A stretch of 23,426 bases of DNA, from assembly GCA_964548275.1 (NCBI GenBank), contig CAZJQI010000064.1, positions 1 to 23,426 of the forward strand. The letters are read 5' to 3'. Made by a program: the position numbers and the translations under genes. The notes beneath the pieces were generated by a model, which had not been told where the DNA came from, ran no database searches, and saw nothing but the letters and a program-made list of their open reading frames with translations. This document shows, in pieces, positions 23,124-23,426 of the stretch. How positions within the stretch are numbered: the first letter of the stretch is position 1; every line of letters starts with the position of its first letter. Source of the stretch: JAUVUV01 sp964548275. GTDB lineage: Bacteria > Gemmatimonadota > Glassbacteria > GWA2-58-10.

Positions 23124-23426
23124 CAGAAAATCCTCTTTTATCTACAAACTTTTCTGGGAGGATAAAATTGCGATTTTAGGAATTAATCTTTTAAGATTTA
23201 AATCAGTTTATCATTCATACCCTTAAATAATTTTATTGTTCATTGAAAGTTAAATCAATATTAAGGATAAAAACCTTGGAAAAAATCACAGAAAAAAGGA
23301 TGAATTTTTCAACTATCTGTTGGATGACACACCCCGTCCGCTTCGCGGCCACCCCTCTTTCTAGAGGGGAATTTTTACGTCTAAGTTTTGCATTAAAAGT
23401 CCCCTCTATCAAGAGGGGATACAGGG
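23124..23426. repeat. 303 bp AT-rich edge ending in short inverted repeats
   Basis: The first 190 bases are AT-rich, presumably the promoter region of the small lipoprotein, and include AATCTT-TT-AAGATT (23185-23198). From about 23326 the base composition changes and three hairpins follow: CCGC-TTC-GCGG (about 23338-23348), CCCCTCT-TTCT-AGAGGGG (23352-23369, then ATTTTTA) and TCCCCTCT-ATCA-AGAGGGGA (23400-23419). The last two have the same 7-base arms. They look like part of a dispersed repeat that continues beyond the window. No gene is seen. Confidence 0.6.

Overview
This is a 23.4 kb stretch of bacterial chromosome at moderate GC, with AT-rich intergenic regions. The protein-coding genes are intact and use the standard code. 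I see no tRNA, rRNA, CRISPR array, insertion sequence or phage gene. The organism is probably an uncultured environmental heterotroph. UroD-like methyltransferase-family proteins, uronate-isomerase-like amidohydrolases, secreted transglutaminase-like proteins and large secreted esterases together recall Planctomycetes- or Latescibacteria/Glassbacteria-type genomes, but no phylogenetic marker was tested and this is inference. Most genes have clear Shine-Dalgarno sequences, several of which relocate the start codon.

Layout: (1) 139-6132 is a metabolic block: uronate-isomerase-like amidohydrolase (-), secreted RidA-family protein (-), UroD/MtaA-like protein (-), ST7-like TPR protein (-) and a second amidohydrolase (+). 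Two near-identical 120 bp copies of an intergenic element lie at 3286-3405 and 4577-4696. (2) 6133-8205 carries a GC-rich cloverleaf-shaped palindromic element, an orphan SagB-type flavin oxidoreductase, a YdjM-like membrane protein and a convergent CYTH-domain protein. (3) 8348-10983 carries a LysM lipoprotein (+), then on the minus strand an M50-like membrane metalloprotease and an ImmA/IrrE-type metallopeptidase in an apparent two-gene operon. (4) galU (-) is divergent from a secreted transglutaminase-like protein, which is overlapped by a tandem alpha/beta-hydrolase. (5) 16500-20500 holds yhaO-yhaN (SbcD/SbcC-like nuclease and ATPase), translationally coupled, and converges on a SpoU/TrmH RNA methyltransferase. 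(6) asnS and a small lipoprotein lie on the minus strand, and the window ends in a cluster of short inverted repeats.

How the genes may work together: the first block looks catabolic (sugar-acid or aromatic-acid chemistry by two metal-dependent hydrolases, one-carbon transfer by the UroD-like protein, reactive imine removal by RidA). The transglutaminase/esterase pair looks like an exported degradative unit. YhaO-YhaN is a DNA-end-processing module. The most unusual material is non-coding: the duplicated 120 bp element (with a hairpin and a conserved 19-codon micro-ORF), two mutually exclusive stems in the leader of the second amidohydrolase, the four-helix cloverleaf at 6221-6303, and a 28 bp perfect palindrome with a decayed relative near the window start.
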